Assembly: GCF_000010165.1 (NCBI RefSeq) | Contig: NC_012491.1 | Coordinates: forward strand, 5,766,001-5,830,000 | Reading direction: 5' to 3' | DNA length: 64,000 nucleotides | From: Brevibacillus brevis NBRC 100599 | GTDB taxonomy: Bacteria; Bacillota; Bacilli; Brevibacillales; Brevibacillaceae | Shown: positions 9,265-17,976 of the stretch, one piece after another | Numbering within the stretch: the first letter of the stretch is position 1 | Layout of the letters: every line of letters begins with the position of its first letter | Notes under the pieces: generated by a model | The model's database searches: none | What the model was told of the DNA's origin: nothing | The model's input: only the letters and a program-made list of their open reading frames with translations | Made by a program: the position numbers and the translations under genes

Positions 9265-9834
9265 TTACGTGCAGCTTTCATTTGGTGGTGTCTTCTCATA
9301 CACAGCACGCGGTCCGCCAATCAGCTTGGGACGTGTGCGCGCTGCCGTAACATGTGCTTGTCCAACGAGACGCTGTGTCGGACGCACCGGTACTGCCACA
9401 TGCTTCAGATGCATGCCGATAAGCGTATGGCCGATATCTATGCCTGCATGCGCGCGAATTTCCTCTACAACAGCTGCATCCGTGAACTGTGTAAACGCAT
9501 GCGCAGCCATAGAGCCTCCAGCGGTCGGAACGGGAACAACCGAGACCTCTTCCAGTCCGTATCGCAATGCAACCTCGCGCTCGACGACCAAAGCCCTGTT
9601 CAAATGTTCACAACATTGAAAGGCAACAGCAAAGCCACGCTTCCCTACAGCAGATTGAATCCCACGATATAGAGCTTTCGCTACATCTTGGCTGCCAGCC
9701 TTTCCAATATGCTCCCCGAGCACCTCGCTGGTACTGCACCCAATCACCATAAGTTGTCCGGCTGCAAGCTCTGCCATATCAGCTACTTCTTCGACAATGT
9801 CACTGATTTGTTTTTCGATAGCGGATAAATCCAC
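9265..9834 (-). CDS. ywlG: YwlG family (UPF0340, TIGR01440) protein
   Basis: This 189-residue cytoplasmic protein belongs to a widespread but uncharacterised family. Its recognisable segments are [13 protein letters not shown] near residue 27 and [15 protein letters not shown] in the second half. The start is GTG 9834, immediately after the rpiB TAA, with GGAG eight bases upstream, so the two genes are translationally coupled. It sits between rpiB and glyA exactly as in B. subtilis. Its biochemical role is unknown. Confidence 0.9.
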   Translation of the reverse strand: MDLSAIEKQISDIVEEVADMAELAAGQLMVIGCSTSEVLGEHIGKAGSQDVAKALYRGIQSAVGKRGFAVAFQCCEHLNRALVVEREVALRYGLEEVSVVPVPTAGGSMAAHAFTQFTDAAVVEEIRAHAGIDIGHTLIGMHLKHVAVPVRPTQRLVGQAHVTAARTRPKLIGGPRAVYEKTPPNESCT

Positions 9835-10290
9835 TTACTTCACTCCCGCATGCTTCGCTTCGATTTGGGAAATCTTTTCCACGCGACGCTCGTGACGACC
9901 ACCTTGAAACTCTGTTTCCAACCAAATTTTCACGATATCAAGCGCAAGACCCGGTCCAATGACCCGCTCACCCATCGCCAACACATTCGTGTTGTTATGC
10001 TCACGAGTAGCGCGCGCGGAAAACGTATCATGCACAAGTGCACAACGGATGCCCGGAACCTTGTTGGCCGCGATCGACATGCCAATACCTGTTCCGCAAA
10101 CGAGAATGCCTCGATCAAACTCCCCCGCTGCTACCTTTTCCGCCACTGGCAAAGCATAATCGGGATAATCAACCGATTCCTCGCAGGTGCAGCCGAAATC
10201 TTCCGTCTGGATGTTCATGGAGGCCAGCAGAGTCTTGATCTCCTCTTTTAGCTTGTATCCACCGTGATCAGCAGCAAGTGCTACTTTCAT
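9835..10290 (-). CDS. rpiB: Ribose-5-phosphate isomerase B
   Basis: It interconverts ribose-5-phosphate and ribulose-5-phosphate in the pentose phosphate pathway. The 151 residues show the RpiB/LacAB fold markers ALAADHGGYKLKEEI at the N-terminus, SVDYPDYA near 40 (with the catalytic-region cysteine just before it) and CGTGIGMSIAANK near 66-78. GAGGGAT precedes the ATG. It is the first gene of rpiB-ywlG-glyA (ywlF in B. subtilis), and the -10-like box at 10325-10330 probably starts this transcript. Confidence 0.95.
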   Translation of the reverse strand: MKVALAADHGGYKLKEEIKTLLASMNIQTEDFGCTCEESVDYPDYALPVAEKVAAGEFDRGILVCGTGIGMSIAANKVPGIRCALVHDTFSARATREHNNTNVLAMGERVIGPGLALDIVKIWLETEFQGGRHERRVEKISQIEAKHAGVK

Positions 10291-10324
10291 CTGTCATCCC
10301 TCGCTTGTCTCATAATCTTCGTCT

Positions 10325-10330
10325 AGTATA
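10325..10330 (-). promoter_or_regulatory. Probable -10 box for rpiB-ywlG-glyA
   Basis: TATACT on the minus strand lies 34 bases upstream of the rpiB ATG in an AT-rich gap. No good -35 box is visible at 17 bases, so support is partial. Confidence 0.4.
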
Positions 10331-10395
10331 CATCAAAACACAATAAGTAAAAAGTGAACATTTTTATCAGGCAACTAAAAAATTGTTCGTACTCT

Positions 10396-10430
10396 CACAA
10401 AAAACAAGGTCCTGGCTATACACCAGCACC
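10396..10430 (-). terminator. Terminator after ywlE
   Basis: GGTGCTGG pairs imperfectly with CCAGGACC (10408-10430) around a seven-base loop and is followed on the minus strand by TTGTTTTTT. It begins at the last base before the ywlE stop codon, so ywlE and rpiB are separate transcription units. Confidence 0.7.
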
Positions 10431-10901
10431 CTATTCATCCACTGATTTACGAAGACCTGGGTCCTTAAGCATCAATGAGAGCCTTTCCAGTGACTCTTCG
10501 ATTTCTTCGGCACACCTGCGATAATCCATCAGTGATCCCCCATACGGATCAGCAATATCACTAAAGCCTTCTATCCCAACGAACTCTTGTAGGGTATGCA
10601 CCTTTTCAGTGGCTGAGGGGAAATACGTCAAGATCGCGCGCTTGTGACCATGCGTCATCGTCAAAATGACATCAGACCATTCGATCAACCCTTCGTCTAC
10701 CTTGCTGGCCTTATGATCGTGAGCAATTCCTCGCTCTTCTAATACTTGTTTAGCGTGCAAGGAAGCATCCTGACCAGCAGATGCCGCCACGCCAGCTGAG
10801 CGTATTTCAAGCCCCTGTCCGTCTGACTTCGCACGGAAAATCGCTTCTGCCATGGGGCTTCGGCACGTATTTCCCGTACAGACGAAAAGTATCCGTTTCA
10901 C
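10431..10901 (-). CDS. ywlE: Protein-arginine-phosphatase (low-molecular-weight PTP fold)
   Basis: It removes phosphate from protein arginine residues, opposing the McsB kinase in Gram-positive protein quality control. The active-site loop CTGNTCRS starts at C8, and the threonine at residue 12 corresponds to the residue known to give YwlE its arginine-phosphate selectivity over tyrosine. The general acid is in DPYGG near residue 122. The length is 156 residues. The start is GTG 10901 with GAGGAGGA upstream. The gene is downstream of mntP and ywlC as in B. subtilis. No mcsA or mcsB is in this window. Confidence 0.93.
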   Translation of the reverse strand: MKRILFVCTGNTCRSPMAEAIFRAKSDGQGLEIRSAGVAASAGQDASLHAKQVLEERGIAHDHKASKVDEGLIEWSDVILTMTHGHKRAILTYFPSATEKVHTLQEFVGIEGFSDIADPYGGSLMDYRRCAEEIEESLERLSLMLKDPGLRKSVDE

Positions 10902-10934
10902 GTATAGTTCCTCCTCACCTATTAATTAGTCCGG

Positions 10935-11495
10935 TTATATCATAAATTTTAACCCAAAACCAAACAAAATAAGTCCACCTATTAATTCGCTATAATCCCC
11001 AAGCCACCCTCCTACACTCCTGCCTAACAATAAACCGAAGTAGGACATCGTGGCACCCATTATTCCAAAAAGAGAGATGGCCAAAATTCTATTGACCTCG
11101 ATCAAGCCGAACGAGAAACCGACGGTGAAAGCATCCAGGCTAACACTAAATGCGAAGAGAAGGAGTCCGAACCCTTTTGTCTTCCATACACTTTTTTGTT
11201 CCCCTTGAACGAAGCCATTCCATAGCATATGCAAGCCGATGATCATCAGGACCCCGCCACCAATAAACACGGCAATATCTCCAACCAAATCGGACAAGTA
11301 CGCTCCAACGACAATCCCGATGATCGGCATCATAATATGAAACAGTCCGATGGTAATACTCACCTTGATAATCTCTCGTAACCGAATCCCAACCATTCCT
11401 ACGCCAATTCCTAACGAAAAGGCATCCATACTTAAGGCGAAAGCAATAATGAGCAAGGTCAAAAATTGCCCCCATTGGAATAACACCTGGTCCAA
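10935..11495 (-). CDS. mntP: Manganese efflux pump MntP
   Basis: This small integral membrane exporter of Mn(II) has six predicted helices in 186 residues and the duplicated family motif: ALSMDAFSLGIGVGM in the first half and SVSLDAFTVGFSFGL in the second, with the aspartates placed for metal binding. It is YwlD in B. subtilis. The frame reaches a GTG at 11519, but TTG 11495 has GGGAGGGGAG six bases upstream and starts just before the first helix, so I prefer it. It lies between ywlC and ywlE. mntP is often controlled by a manganese riboswitch or MntR; neither is visible in the 56-base upstream gap. Confidence 0.9.
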   Translation of the reverse strand: MDQVLFQWGQFLTLLIIAFALSMDAFSLGIGVGMVGIRLREIIKVSITIGLFHIMMPIIGIVVGAYLSDLVGDIAVFIGGGVLMIIGLHMLWNGFVQGEQKSVWKTKGFGLLLFAFSVSLDAFTVGFSFGLIEVNRILAISLFGIMGATMSYFGLLLGRSVGGWLGDYSELIGGLILFGFGLKFMI

Positions 11496-11551
11496 GCAGC
11501 TCCCCTCCCGTCTCTTCACCTTATGCGGACGAGGGGGAGTTTAGGACAGGT

Positions 11552-12631
11552 TTACACGGACAAGACACGGCCACCAGCAGCCTTTTCCAAGCGATTCATC
11601 ACGGCCATACCCAACCCGTTTCGCGGGAAAGTCTCACCGACAATATACTGCACTTCTTGATCGTCGAATTCTCGCAGTACTGCATACAACTGTTGGGCAA
11701 CCCCTTCCAGATCTGATTGTGATCCGACCACGAGAACAACATCTACCGATGCGTGGCTTTGCCAAAAGGGAGCTGTTTCTTCCGTTGCCAGCACGCCCGT
11801 TTTTTGACCGTGCTGCTTCGCCTGTTGCAGCATGTCTTCCATTTTTCCCCGGACTTTTTCACACTCTCCTGATACTAGCCACATTTCCCCTTCAGGAGCG
11901 TAATGCGTATATTTCATCCCTGGAGAGCGCGGTGCCTCGGCTGCTCCCACTTGAAAGGAAGGGTCCAGCTCCACATAGCCAATTACTGGTTCCATTTGCT
12001 CCCGTGTGATGCCGCCTGGGCGCAGAATCATGGGCGGGTCCTGTGTCACATCAATAACAGTAGACTCTACCCCAACACCTGTTGCCCCTCCATCGACCAC
12101 ACCCGCTACACGTCCATCCAGGTCAGCCAATACATGCGCCGCGGTCGTTGGACTCGGACGTCCTGAGCGATTGGCGCTCGGAGCCGCAATCGGTACCCCC
12201 GCTTCCTTGATCAAAGCCAAGGCAATCGGATGATCAGGCATGCGAACGCCGACTGAATCCAACCCTGCCGTTACTAGCGACGCTACCTGATCTGTTTTTG
12301 GCAAAATCACCGTCAAGGGTCCAGGCCAAAACGCCTCCATCAGCTTTTTCCCTTTCTCCGGAACCTCACTTGCTACTGTGGATAACTGGTCCCACGCTCC
12401 AATATGTACAATCAGCGGATTATCGCTGGGTCTGCCTTTTGCTGTAAATATCTTTTCCACTGCTTCATTCGATAATGCATTCGCTCCCAAGCCGTAAACG
12501 GTCTCCGTGGGAAACGCGACAACTGCCCCTTCTCGAAGAAAACGGGCTGCATCCACAATCTGTGCACAACTAGGCTGATTTTCCACATCGTTATCCACAG
12601 ACCAGACTTTTGTCACACCATTCATTTCCAT
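11552..12631 (-). CDS. ywlC: L-threonylcarbamoyladenylate synthase (Sua5/YrdC type)
   Basis: It makes threonylcarbamoyl-AMP from threonine, bicarbonate and ATP, the first step of the t6A37 modification of tRNAs reading ANN codons. The 359 residues hold the YrdC domain (about 20-215, with FPTETVYGLGANA and KGRPSDNPLIVH) followed by the smaller C-terminal Sua5 domain, so this is the long two-domain form. AAAGGA lies ten bases before the ATG. DnaA-box-like 9-mers overlap its first codons and promoter. Other names are tsaC2 and sua5. Confidence 0.95.
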   Translation of the reverse strand: MEMNGVTKVWSVDNDVENQPSCAQIVDAARFLREGAVVAFPTETVYGLGANALSNEAVEKIFTAKGRPSDNPLIVHIGAWDQLSTVASEVPEKGKKLMEAFWPGPLTVILPKTDQVASLVTAGLDSVGVRMPDHPIALALIKEAGVPIAAPSANRSGRPSPTTAAHVLADLDGRVAGVVDGGATGVGVESTVIDVTQDPPMILRPGGITREQMEPVIGYVELDPSFQVGAAEAPRSPGMKYTHYAPEGEMWLVSGECEKVRGKMEDMLQQAKQHGQKTGVLATEETAPFWQSHASVDVVLVVGSQSDLEGVAQQLYAVLREFDDQEVQYIVGETFPRNGLGMAVMNRLEKAAGGRVLSV

Positions 12632-12755
12632 CGTTAAAAAATCCTTTCTCTAGCTCGTTTCTTTGTAAGGAGTGCCTTAAGTATAGATGTGCACCAAAAA
12701 GTTTTCAACAGGCTGTGGGTAACTTGTGAATAACTTTTCAGAACAGCGTGGAAAA
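12579..12755. promoter_or_regulatory. Cluster of DnaA-box-like 9-mers
   Basis: Exact or near matches to the DnaA box TTATNCACA occur at TTTTCCACA 12579-12587, TTATCCACA 12591-12599 (perfect), TGTGGGTAA 12714-12722, TGTGAATAA 12725-12733 (perfect in reverse) and CGTGGAAAA 12747-12755. They span the start of ywlC and the divergent gap. From memory, the ywlC region is one of the DnaA-binding clusters mapped in B. subtilis. Confidence 0.6.
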
Positions 12756-12861
12756 GAGAACATTGTTACCTTTTTTTAACTTCCTGCGTCTTTCCCTTGT
12801 AGTAGAATGAACACGAAAACAACACAATAACTTTCCCTTTATCGAAAGGACCGTGAATGAA

Positions 12862-13659
12862 ATGTCATCTTTTAAATCCTTAGCTTCCAGCCTGCTTGGC
12901 ACAGCTGTATTGTTAACAGCCGTCGCTGCTCCAGTATTTGCAGCACCTGCTTCACCTGCAACCTCCACAAAGCCTGCTGTACAAGCGCCAAAGCCACAAG
13001 CTAACGGTGTCGTGTTCACACCAAAAACCATTACGGTCGATACGAAAGAATTTCAAGGTAAAGTATCCATCCCAGTGATTAGCGGGATGAAGGATAAAGC
13101 TTTTGAAGCAAAACTGAACGCTACTCTGCTGAAAGAAGCACAAACAGGCTTGGCAGAAGGACAAAAAGCCGGCAAAGAAGATGCGGCAGAAGCGAAAAAG
13201 AACGGCTGGGAGCTACGCCCTCATGCACTCGACATCTCCTATGAGGTACACAATGCCGGCAAGCTCGTTTCTTTCTCCGTACAGACATACATTTATACAG
13301 GCGGAGCACATGGCATGACGGATGTTACGTATTACACCATCGATAATCAGGCCAAGGCAAAACAACTGAAGCTGGCTGACCTGTTCCATCCTGGCTATGA
13401 CTACCGTACCATTCTCAATCAAATCATTGCACAGCAAATCAAAGCAGAGACTCAGGCGGATGGCTTTAACCCTTACGATGCATTCGAGGGCATCAGAGAG
13501 GATCAAGGCTTCTCCTTTAAAGACGGCAACCTGATGATCCATTTTGGTCAATACGAAATTGCCGCTTATGCAGCTGGAATGCCTGAGTTTGCGATCCCAG
13601 CTCATCGTTACCAAAGCCTGTTGAAGCCTGAGATTCGTGAGGCTTTGCTCAAAAAGTAA
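12862..13659 (+). CDS. Secreted DUF4163/DUF3298 (RsiV-like fold) protein
   Basis: This 265-residue exported protein has a signal peptide of about 30 residues ending near AAPVFAAPA. The C-terminal domain shows the DUF3298 signature YIYTGGAHGMTDVTYY followed by LKLADLF, and the preceding region resembles DUF4163. The same fold occurs in the extracellular parts of RsiV and PdaC, where it binds or acts on cell-wall ligands such as lysozyme. Here there is no deacetylase domain and no membrane anchor after the signal. An in-frame GTG lies at 12853, but AAAGGA is too close to it; ATG 12862 is better. It is monocistronic and divergent from ywlC. The function is unknown. Confidence 0.8.
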   Translation: MSSFKSLASSLLGTAVLLTAVAAPVFAAPASPATSTKPAVQAPKPQANGVVFTPKTITVDTKEFQGKVSIPVISGMKDKAFEAKLNATLLKEAQTGLAEGQKAGKEDAAEAKKNGWELRPHALDISYEVHNAGKLVSFSVQTYIYTGGAHGMTDVTYYTIDNQAKAKQLKLADLFHPGYDYRTILNQIIAQQIKAETQADGFNPYDAFEGIREDQGFSFKDGNLMIHFGQYEIAAYAAGMPEFAIPAHRYQSLLKPEIREALLKK

Positions 13660-13674
13660 TGGTGGCAATTCAAA

Positions 13675-13708
13675 ACGACACCTGCACATGCGGCGGGTGT
13701 CGTTTTTT
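13675..13708. terminator. Shared terminator between the DUF3298 gene and spoIIR
   Basis: ACGACACCTGC (13675-13685) pairs with GCGGGTGTCGT (13693-13703), followed by six T on the plus strand. The two genes converge here, and the reverse strand also has a short T-run. Confidence 0.88.
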
Positions 13709-13717
13709 ATGTCCGGC

Positions 13718-14476
13718 TTAGGAGAGCCAGCCCTCGATTTTTTCCCATAAGTAAAATCGCACTTCTACTTCAGGAGCAGAGGCAGTTACTTCTTCTGCTT
13801 CTTCTGCTTTTTCTACCTCTGAGGACTCTTCTTCCTCTGCTTTTGTTTGCTCAACGTCCACTCTATTTGTTTCGGAATGATTCCCTACTTCGTTCTCTTC
13901 CAGGGGTAAGACTGCTACTTCCTCGGATGCAGCTTCTGCCGTTGGCTCAGATTCTTCCGGCTTTGGAGTTGGCTCGGCTTTTACAGCGTCGCCATTGGAC
14001 ATGTCAATAAAGCAGAGCGGCGGGAACAGGACACACCACCAGTTTTGACCTTTTGCCTCTCCAATTTGTACACGGACCGCTCGGTAATTACCCGCAGGAT
14101 ACACATAGGAGCCGTACAGCTTCGTTGGAAAAGGAACTTCACCGAAATCGACTACCGCTTTGTATGAAAAACCTCGTTCCTTGACCGTCTTGTCCACGAC
14201 TTGTTGAAGGACAGGCAATTGTGTGTGAATCATTTGCTCTGCTTCCTCCAAAGTCTCGATATCGTCCGCCCACGTATTCATTTGAGCGACAATCGCATCT
14301 CTGACTTCGCGCTTTAACCATTGATCTTGGACAGAATCGCTGTTCGCAATAATGCGCAAGCGAACGGATTCCTGAGGGATCGGCCCATTATCCAACACAT
14401 TGGCCGAAGTAAGCTGCCCCTCCCAGCTCATCATAAGCATAAACAGGCTAAATGCCATTAACAACATCCGTTTCAT
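13718..14476 (-). CDS. spoIIR: Stage II sporulation protein R
   Basis: SpoIIR is made in the forespore and exported to the intermembrane space, where it triggers SpoIIGA to process pro-sigma-E in the mother cell. The start ATG 14476 has GGGAG ten bases upstream and opens a signal sequence of about 25 residues. Family segments are SVRLRIIANSDSVQDQWLKR near 35-55 and NWWCVLFPPLCF near 145. The 252 residues are longer than usual because about 80 residues rich in Glu and Ser, beginning after PTPKPEESEPT, separate the core from the C-terminal VEVRFYLWEKI segment. It sits beside prmC and prfA, as in Bacillus. Forespore (sigma-F) transcription is expected, but I could not assign a promoter. Confidence 0.93.
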   Translation of the reverse strand: MKRMLLMAFSLFMLMMSWEGQLTSANVLDNGPIPQESVRLRIIANSDSVQDQWLKREVRDAIVAQMNTWADDIETLEEAEQMIHTQLPVLQQVVDKTVKERGFSYKAVVDFGEVPFPTKLYGSYVYPAGNYRAVRVQIGEAKGQNWWCVLFPPLCFIDMSNGDAVKAEPTPKPEESEPTAEAASEEVAVLPLEENEVGNHSETNRVDVEQTKAEEEESSEVEKAEEAEEVTASAPEVEVRFYLWEKIEGWLS

Positions 14477-14587
14477 CGTTATCCGTCTCCCTCTATACTG
14501 ATCTTCTCTCTTTAGCAATCAGTATGGACGGATTCACACGATTTCAAACATTCATTCCCTATGTAAAAAAGGCGAGACGAGCTCTTG

Positions 14588-15478
14588 CTATCGTCTCACT
14601 CCGATAACAACCCGCTCGATCCCCGCCAAATCTGGAACAATCTCTACCTCATCCATGACACCGGATGCCCTCATCAATGCCGCTACATCCCTAGCCTGAT
14701 AAATGCCTACTTCAAACGCTACGACCGCTCTATCTTTCAATAGATTCGGCAGCGCCTCACACAGGCGACGATAGCAATCCAGCCCATCTTCACCGCCATC
14801 CAGAGCCAAGCGAGGTTCATGTACACGCACCTCATCGTCCAGCTCCTCGACATCACGACTCGGGATATATGGTGGATTGGATACGAGGACGTCTACCTTT
14901 TCGCCTGCTTCCAAAAGCGGCTGCACCAAATCCCCTTGTAGAAAGCGGACATCTGCCCCAAGACGACTTGCATTTTCCCGTGCAATTGCCGTTGCCTCAA
15001 GAGACAGGTCCACCGTAGTCACGCGCCATTGCGGTTTTTCTAGCGCGAGCGTAATGCAGATGGCTCCGCTCCCTGTGCCGATATCCACCACCGCTAGCTC
15101 TTCGCTCTCAGGCCAGAGCATTGTAGCGGCAGCCATCACTTGCTCTACCAGTATTTCCGTTTCCGGTCTGGGGATCAGCACGCCTGGTCGCACCGTAAAA
15201 GGACGCCCGTAAAACTCCTGTTCGCCAAACATGTATTGCAATGGCTCGTTATTCGCCCTACGCACGCACAGTCCGTCCAGCTTCACCAATGTTTCTGCAT
15301 CGATTGAATCCGGCATCGCCATTAAGAAGCGCGTCCGATCCCAGTCGAGACAATGACGAATCATTAGCTCCGCTTCGAACAAAGGATCCTTTGTCCCTTT
15401 TTCCCGCAAAAAGGAAGAAGCCCGTAATAGGGCTTCTCGAATCGTCGTGACATCAGACCAATCAAGCTGAGTGTGCAT
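14588..15478 (-). CDS. prmC: Peptide chain release factor N5-glutamine methyltransferase
   Basis: It methylates the glutamine of the GGQ motif in release factors 1 and 2 using S-adenosylmethionine, which raises termination efficiency. The 296 residues hold an N-terminal helical domain and a Rossmann methyltransferase domain with [11 protein letters not shown] near 122 and the catalytic [11 protein letters not shown] near 195. The ATG at 15478 lies inside the end of prfA (17-base overlap), so translation is coupled to its substrate protein, the usual bacterial arrangement. Confidence 0.96.
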   Translation of the reverse strand: MHTQLDWSDVTTIREALLRASSFLREKGTKDPLFEAELMIRHCLDWDRTRFLMAMPDSIDAETLVKLDGLCVRRANNEPLQYMFGEQEFYGRPFTVRPGVLIPRPETEILVEQVMAAATMLWPESEELAVVDIGTGSGAICITLALEKPQWRVTTVDLSLEATAIARENASRLGADVRFLQGDLVQPLLEAGEKVDVLVSNPPYIPSRDVEELDDEVRVHEPRLALDGGEDGLDCYRRLCEALPNLLKDRAVVAFEVGIYQARDVAALMRASGVMDEVEIVPDLAGIERVVIGVRR

Positions 15479-16538
15479 GGCTTTTCAAAAGCTCCGTTTG
15501 TTCATGCATGATCAGGTTGTCGATCACTTCATCCATTTCGCCTTCCAATACCGATTCCAGTCGGTGCAGGGTCAGACCGATGCGGTGGTCAGTCACGCGG
15601 CTTTGTGGATAGTTGTACGTGCGGATGCGCTCGCTTCGGTCACCAGTACCCACCAAGCTTTTGCGCGTAGCATCTGCTTCCGCATTTTGTTGTTGCATGT
15701 AGAAATCATACAGACGAGCGCGCAATACACGCAACGCTTTGTCTTTGTTGGAATGCTGGGATTTCTCGTCCTGACAAGAAACCATGATCCCTGTAGGAAT
15801 ATGCGTTACGCGAACCGCAGACTTGGTCGTGTTAACGCTCTGACCGCCCGCACCACTGGAGCAGAACGTATCGATGCGGATATCTTTTTCGTGTACTTCC
15901 ACTTCCACGTCTTCTGCTTCTGGCAGAACCAGTACAGTCGCAGTAGAAGTATGGATGCGTCCACCGGACTCAGTAGCCGGGATACGTTGCACACGATGCG
16001 CGCCGCTTTCGAATTTCATTTTGCTGTAAGCACCGCGACCAGACAGCGAGAAGACAATTTCCTTGTATCCGCCGATATCGGTTGGGCTTGCCTCCAGCAC
16101 TTCAATTTTAAAAGCGTTACGCTCCGCAAAACGTGTGTACATACGGAAAAGCACGGCTGCAAACAGTGCGGCTTCATCGCCACCCGCAGCACCGCGGATT
16201 TCCACAATCACGTTTTTCTCATCGTTCGGGTCTTTTGGAAGCAACAGGATCTTCAAGCGATCTTCTAGTTGTTCCTTGCGTGCTGACAATTCATTGAGCT
16301 CGAGCTTGACCATTTCACGCATCTCGTCATCCAGCTTCTCTTCCAGCATCGCTTTGGCGTCATCGATTTGACTCACCACTGATTTATATTCACGGTATGT
16401 CGTTACCGTCTCTTCCAACGAAGATTGTTCCTTAGACAGTTCTCGCAAGCGTTTTGTATCACTAATGACGTCGGGGTCACATAGGAGGTTGGTTACTTCT
16501 TCAAAACGCTCTTCGACTGCAGATAAGCGTGTAAACAT
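15462..16538 (-). CDS. prfA: Peptide chain release factor 1
   Basis: RF1 recognises UAA and UAG in the ribosomal A site and triggers peptide release. The 358 residues contain the codon-recognition region with [12 protein letters not shown] and the catalytic [15 protein letters not shown] around residue 230, whose GGQ glutamine is modified by the adjacent PrmC. The long frame begins at 16559, but ATG 16538 follows GGGGTG with normal spacing and gives the family N-terminus [12 protein letters not shown]. It is the first gene of prfA-prmC. Confidence 0.97.
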   Translation of the reverse strand: MFTRLSAVEERFEEVTNLLCDPDVISDTKRLRELSKEQSSLEETVTTYREYKSVVSQIDDAKAMLEEKLDDEMREMVKLELNELSARKEQLEDRLKILLLPKDPNDEKNVIVEIRGAAGGDEAALFAAVLFRMYTRFAERNAFKIEVLEASPTDIGGYKEIVFSLSGRGAYSKMKFESGAHRVQRIPATESGGRIHTSTATVLVLPEAEDVEVEVHEKDIRIDTFCSSGAGGQSVNTTKSAVRVTHIPTGIMVSCQDEKSQHSNKDKALRVLRARLYDFYMQQQNAEADATRKSLVGTGDRSERIRTYNYPQSRVTDHRIGLTLHRLESVLEGEMDEVIDNLIMHEQTELLKSHAHSA

Positions 16539-16729
16539 TTTTATTTCACCCCATCGCAAAGAATAATTGCCTTTTGGCGCAGGCGAAGCCTTGGTAGCAT
16601 GTATGTTAGATATGAATTGCGATAAATATGCTATCTACCATAAAAACGGTTATAACAGATAAATTATAGGAGGAAAGGCGCAAGAAGTCAAAGTGCATTA
16701 TAACTGGAAATGTTTTACCGATGCCAAAC

Positions 16730-16750
16730 AGGCCCGGCAATGCCGAGCCT
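16730..16750 (-). terminator. Weak hairpin after the YhcN/YlaJ lipoprotein gene
   Basis: AGGCCCGGCAATGCCGAGCCT forms an imperfect stem with a three-base loop, 24 bases past the stop. There is no T-run, so termination is uncertain. The rest of 16560-16774 holds no gene that I can support. Confidence 0.4.
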
Positions 16751-16774
16751 TGCTACATACGTCCTGCTCACCTG

Positions 16775-17278
16775 TCAGCGATGGTAACCGTCATGCGAGG
16801 TTAAATGAAAATCGTAACGCGGGAGTCTTTCCTGAAGAAGCGAAATCACCTGCTGCTCGATGGTTCGCGCCTGATTCGCAGTGATGTTATGCACAAGGTC
16901 AAGAGTAACATATGCATTGGCATCGCTGAGTGTGATGCGAGCGTTTTCCACACCTTTTACAGACATGGCCATTCTCTCCATATTAGTCACGTCGACTGGG
17001 GTATTACGTGAGTTCCAATGGCCGATAATCATGTTCGGATTTTGGTTGCGTCCCATTAACGAGTCACGATCCGCTGCAACAGGCGCACGGCCTTGAAGTG
17101 TATGGCCGCTTTGATCTCCTCTGATCTTCATATTGTGCTGCGTATTCCTCACATCCGTACTATAGCTCTGTTGCTTAGCCGTATTTCCCCCGCATCCGAC
17201 AGTTAGGACAGTTGTAAGTACAACCAAGCCCAGAACGACACGTGATCTGCTCAAAAGCCAATTAGGCTGTGTCCGCAT
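16775..17278 (-). CDS. Sporulation lipoprotein, YhcN/YlaJ family
   Basis: This is a 167-residue lipoprotein. The lipobox LTVGC sits at the end of a hydrophobic signal of about 28 residues, so the mature protein begins with a lipidated cysteine in the outer leaflet of the membrane. The C-terminal domain, with VEDARIT-like GVENARITLSDANAYVTLDL, matches YhcN/YlaJ proteins found in spore or forespore membranes. An ideal AGGAGGTGG precedes the ATG at 17278. That ribosome-binding site lies in the 3' arm of a long hairpin that starts just after tdk. A weak hairpin (16730-16750) follows the gene. Confidence 0.82.
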   Translation of the reverse strand: MRTQPNWLLSRSRVVLGLVVLTTVLTVGCGGNTAKQQSYSTDVRNTQHNMKIRGDQSGHTLQGRAPVAADRDSLMGRNQNPNMIIGHWNSRNTPVDVTNMERMAMSVKGVENARITLSDANAYVTLDLVHNITANQARTIEQQVISLLQERLPRYDFHLTSHDGYHR

Positions 17279-17282
17279 GAAA

Positions 17283-17355
17283 AAGCCACCTCCTGTTTTG
17301 CTTAGTCTGTGCATCGCCTCTAGGGCTCATGCACGGGACAAACAGGGGGTGGCTT
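17283..17355 (-). promoter_or_regulatory. Hairpin that sequesters the lipoprotein ribosome-binding site
   Basis: On the minus strand the arm 17355-17340 (AAGCCACCCCCTGTTT) pairs with 17298-17283 (AAACAGGAGGTGGCTT): 16 pairs with one G-U. The 3' arm contains the whole ribosome-binding site and ends five bases before the start codon. An inner GTGCAT/ATGCAC stem closes the loop. TTTTT follows the 3' arm, so it may also terminate tdk transcripts. Confidence 0.7.
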
Positions 17356-17372
17356 ATGCTTGCTTTCTTTAT

Positions 17373-17948
17373 TTATTCGACAACTGGAGGGGTGTAGTAA
17401 TGCTTGCGACAGACGCTGCTGTATGTATCATTCCCAGCAATTTCAATCGTTTCCCCAGAGTAGACGGGCTGTCCATTTTTGAACTTGAGAATATGCGTCG
17501 CCTTTTTATTGCAATACACACAAACTGTTTTAATTTCTTCTACTTTATCAGCCTCGCACAAAAGGGCGGCGCTGCCAGGGAAGAGCTCATTCTTGAAGTT
17601 TTTCAACAAGCCATAGACGATGACGGGGATTCCCAGCTTGTCCACGATCCTGACGAGCTGATCCACATGATGGCGGCTGATGAACTGAGCCTCGTCAACC
17701 AACACGCAATGCGGCTTGACTGATTCTGCCTCTACGATTTGGTACAAATCGGTCTCTTCGCTAATCGGAATCGCTTCTCGGCTAATCCCCACACGTGAAG
17801 CAACTTTTCCCACGCCATAGCGATCATCAACTGCTGGAGTAAACACTACTACTTTTTTCCCCGATTGCTCGTAGTTGTGGGCAACGGTCAATAATTGAAT
17901 GGATTTGGAAGCATTCATCGCTCCATACCGAAAATATAGTTGTGCCAC
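17373..17948 (-). CDS. tdk: Thymidine kinase
   Basis: It phosphorylates thymidine to dTMP in pyrimidine salvage. The 191 residues have a P-loop in RYGAMNASKS near residue 8, the DEAQF motif near 85 and a zinc lasso made of CVYC (about 142-145) and the C-terminal CRKH. These make it a type II (tetrameric) thymidine kinase. The start is GTG 17948 with AAGGGAG upstream. phrB ends 28 bases before it, and the two could be co-transcribed. Confidence 0.96.
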   Translation of the reverse strand: MAQLYFRYGAMNASKSIQLLTVAHNYEQSGKKVVVFTPAVDDRYGVGKVASRVGISREAIPISEETDLYQIVEAESVKPHCVLVDEAQFISRHHVDQLVRIVDKLGIPVIVYGLLKNFKNELFPGSAALLCEADKVEEIKTVCVYCNKKATHILKFKNGQPVYSGETIEIAGNDTYSSVCRKHYYTPPVVE

Positions 17949-17976
17949 GTCTCTATCTCCCTTTGCCTAAAAGTTG

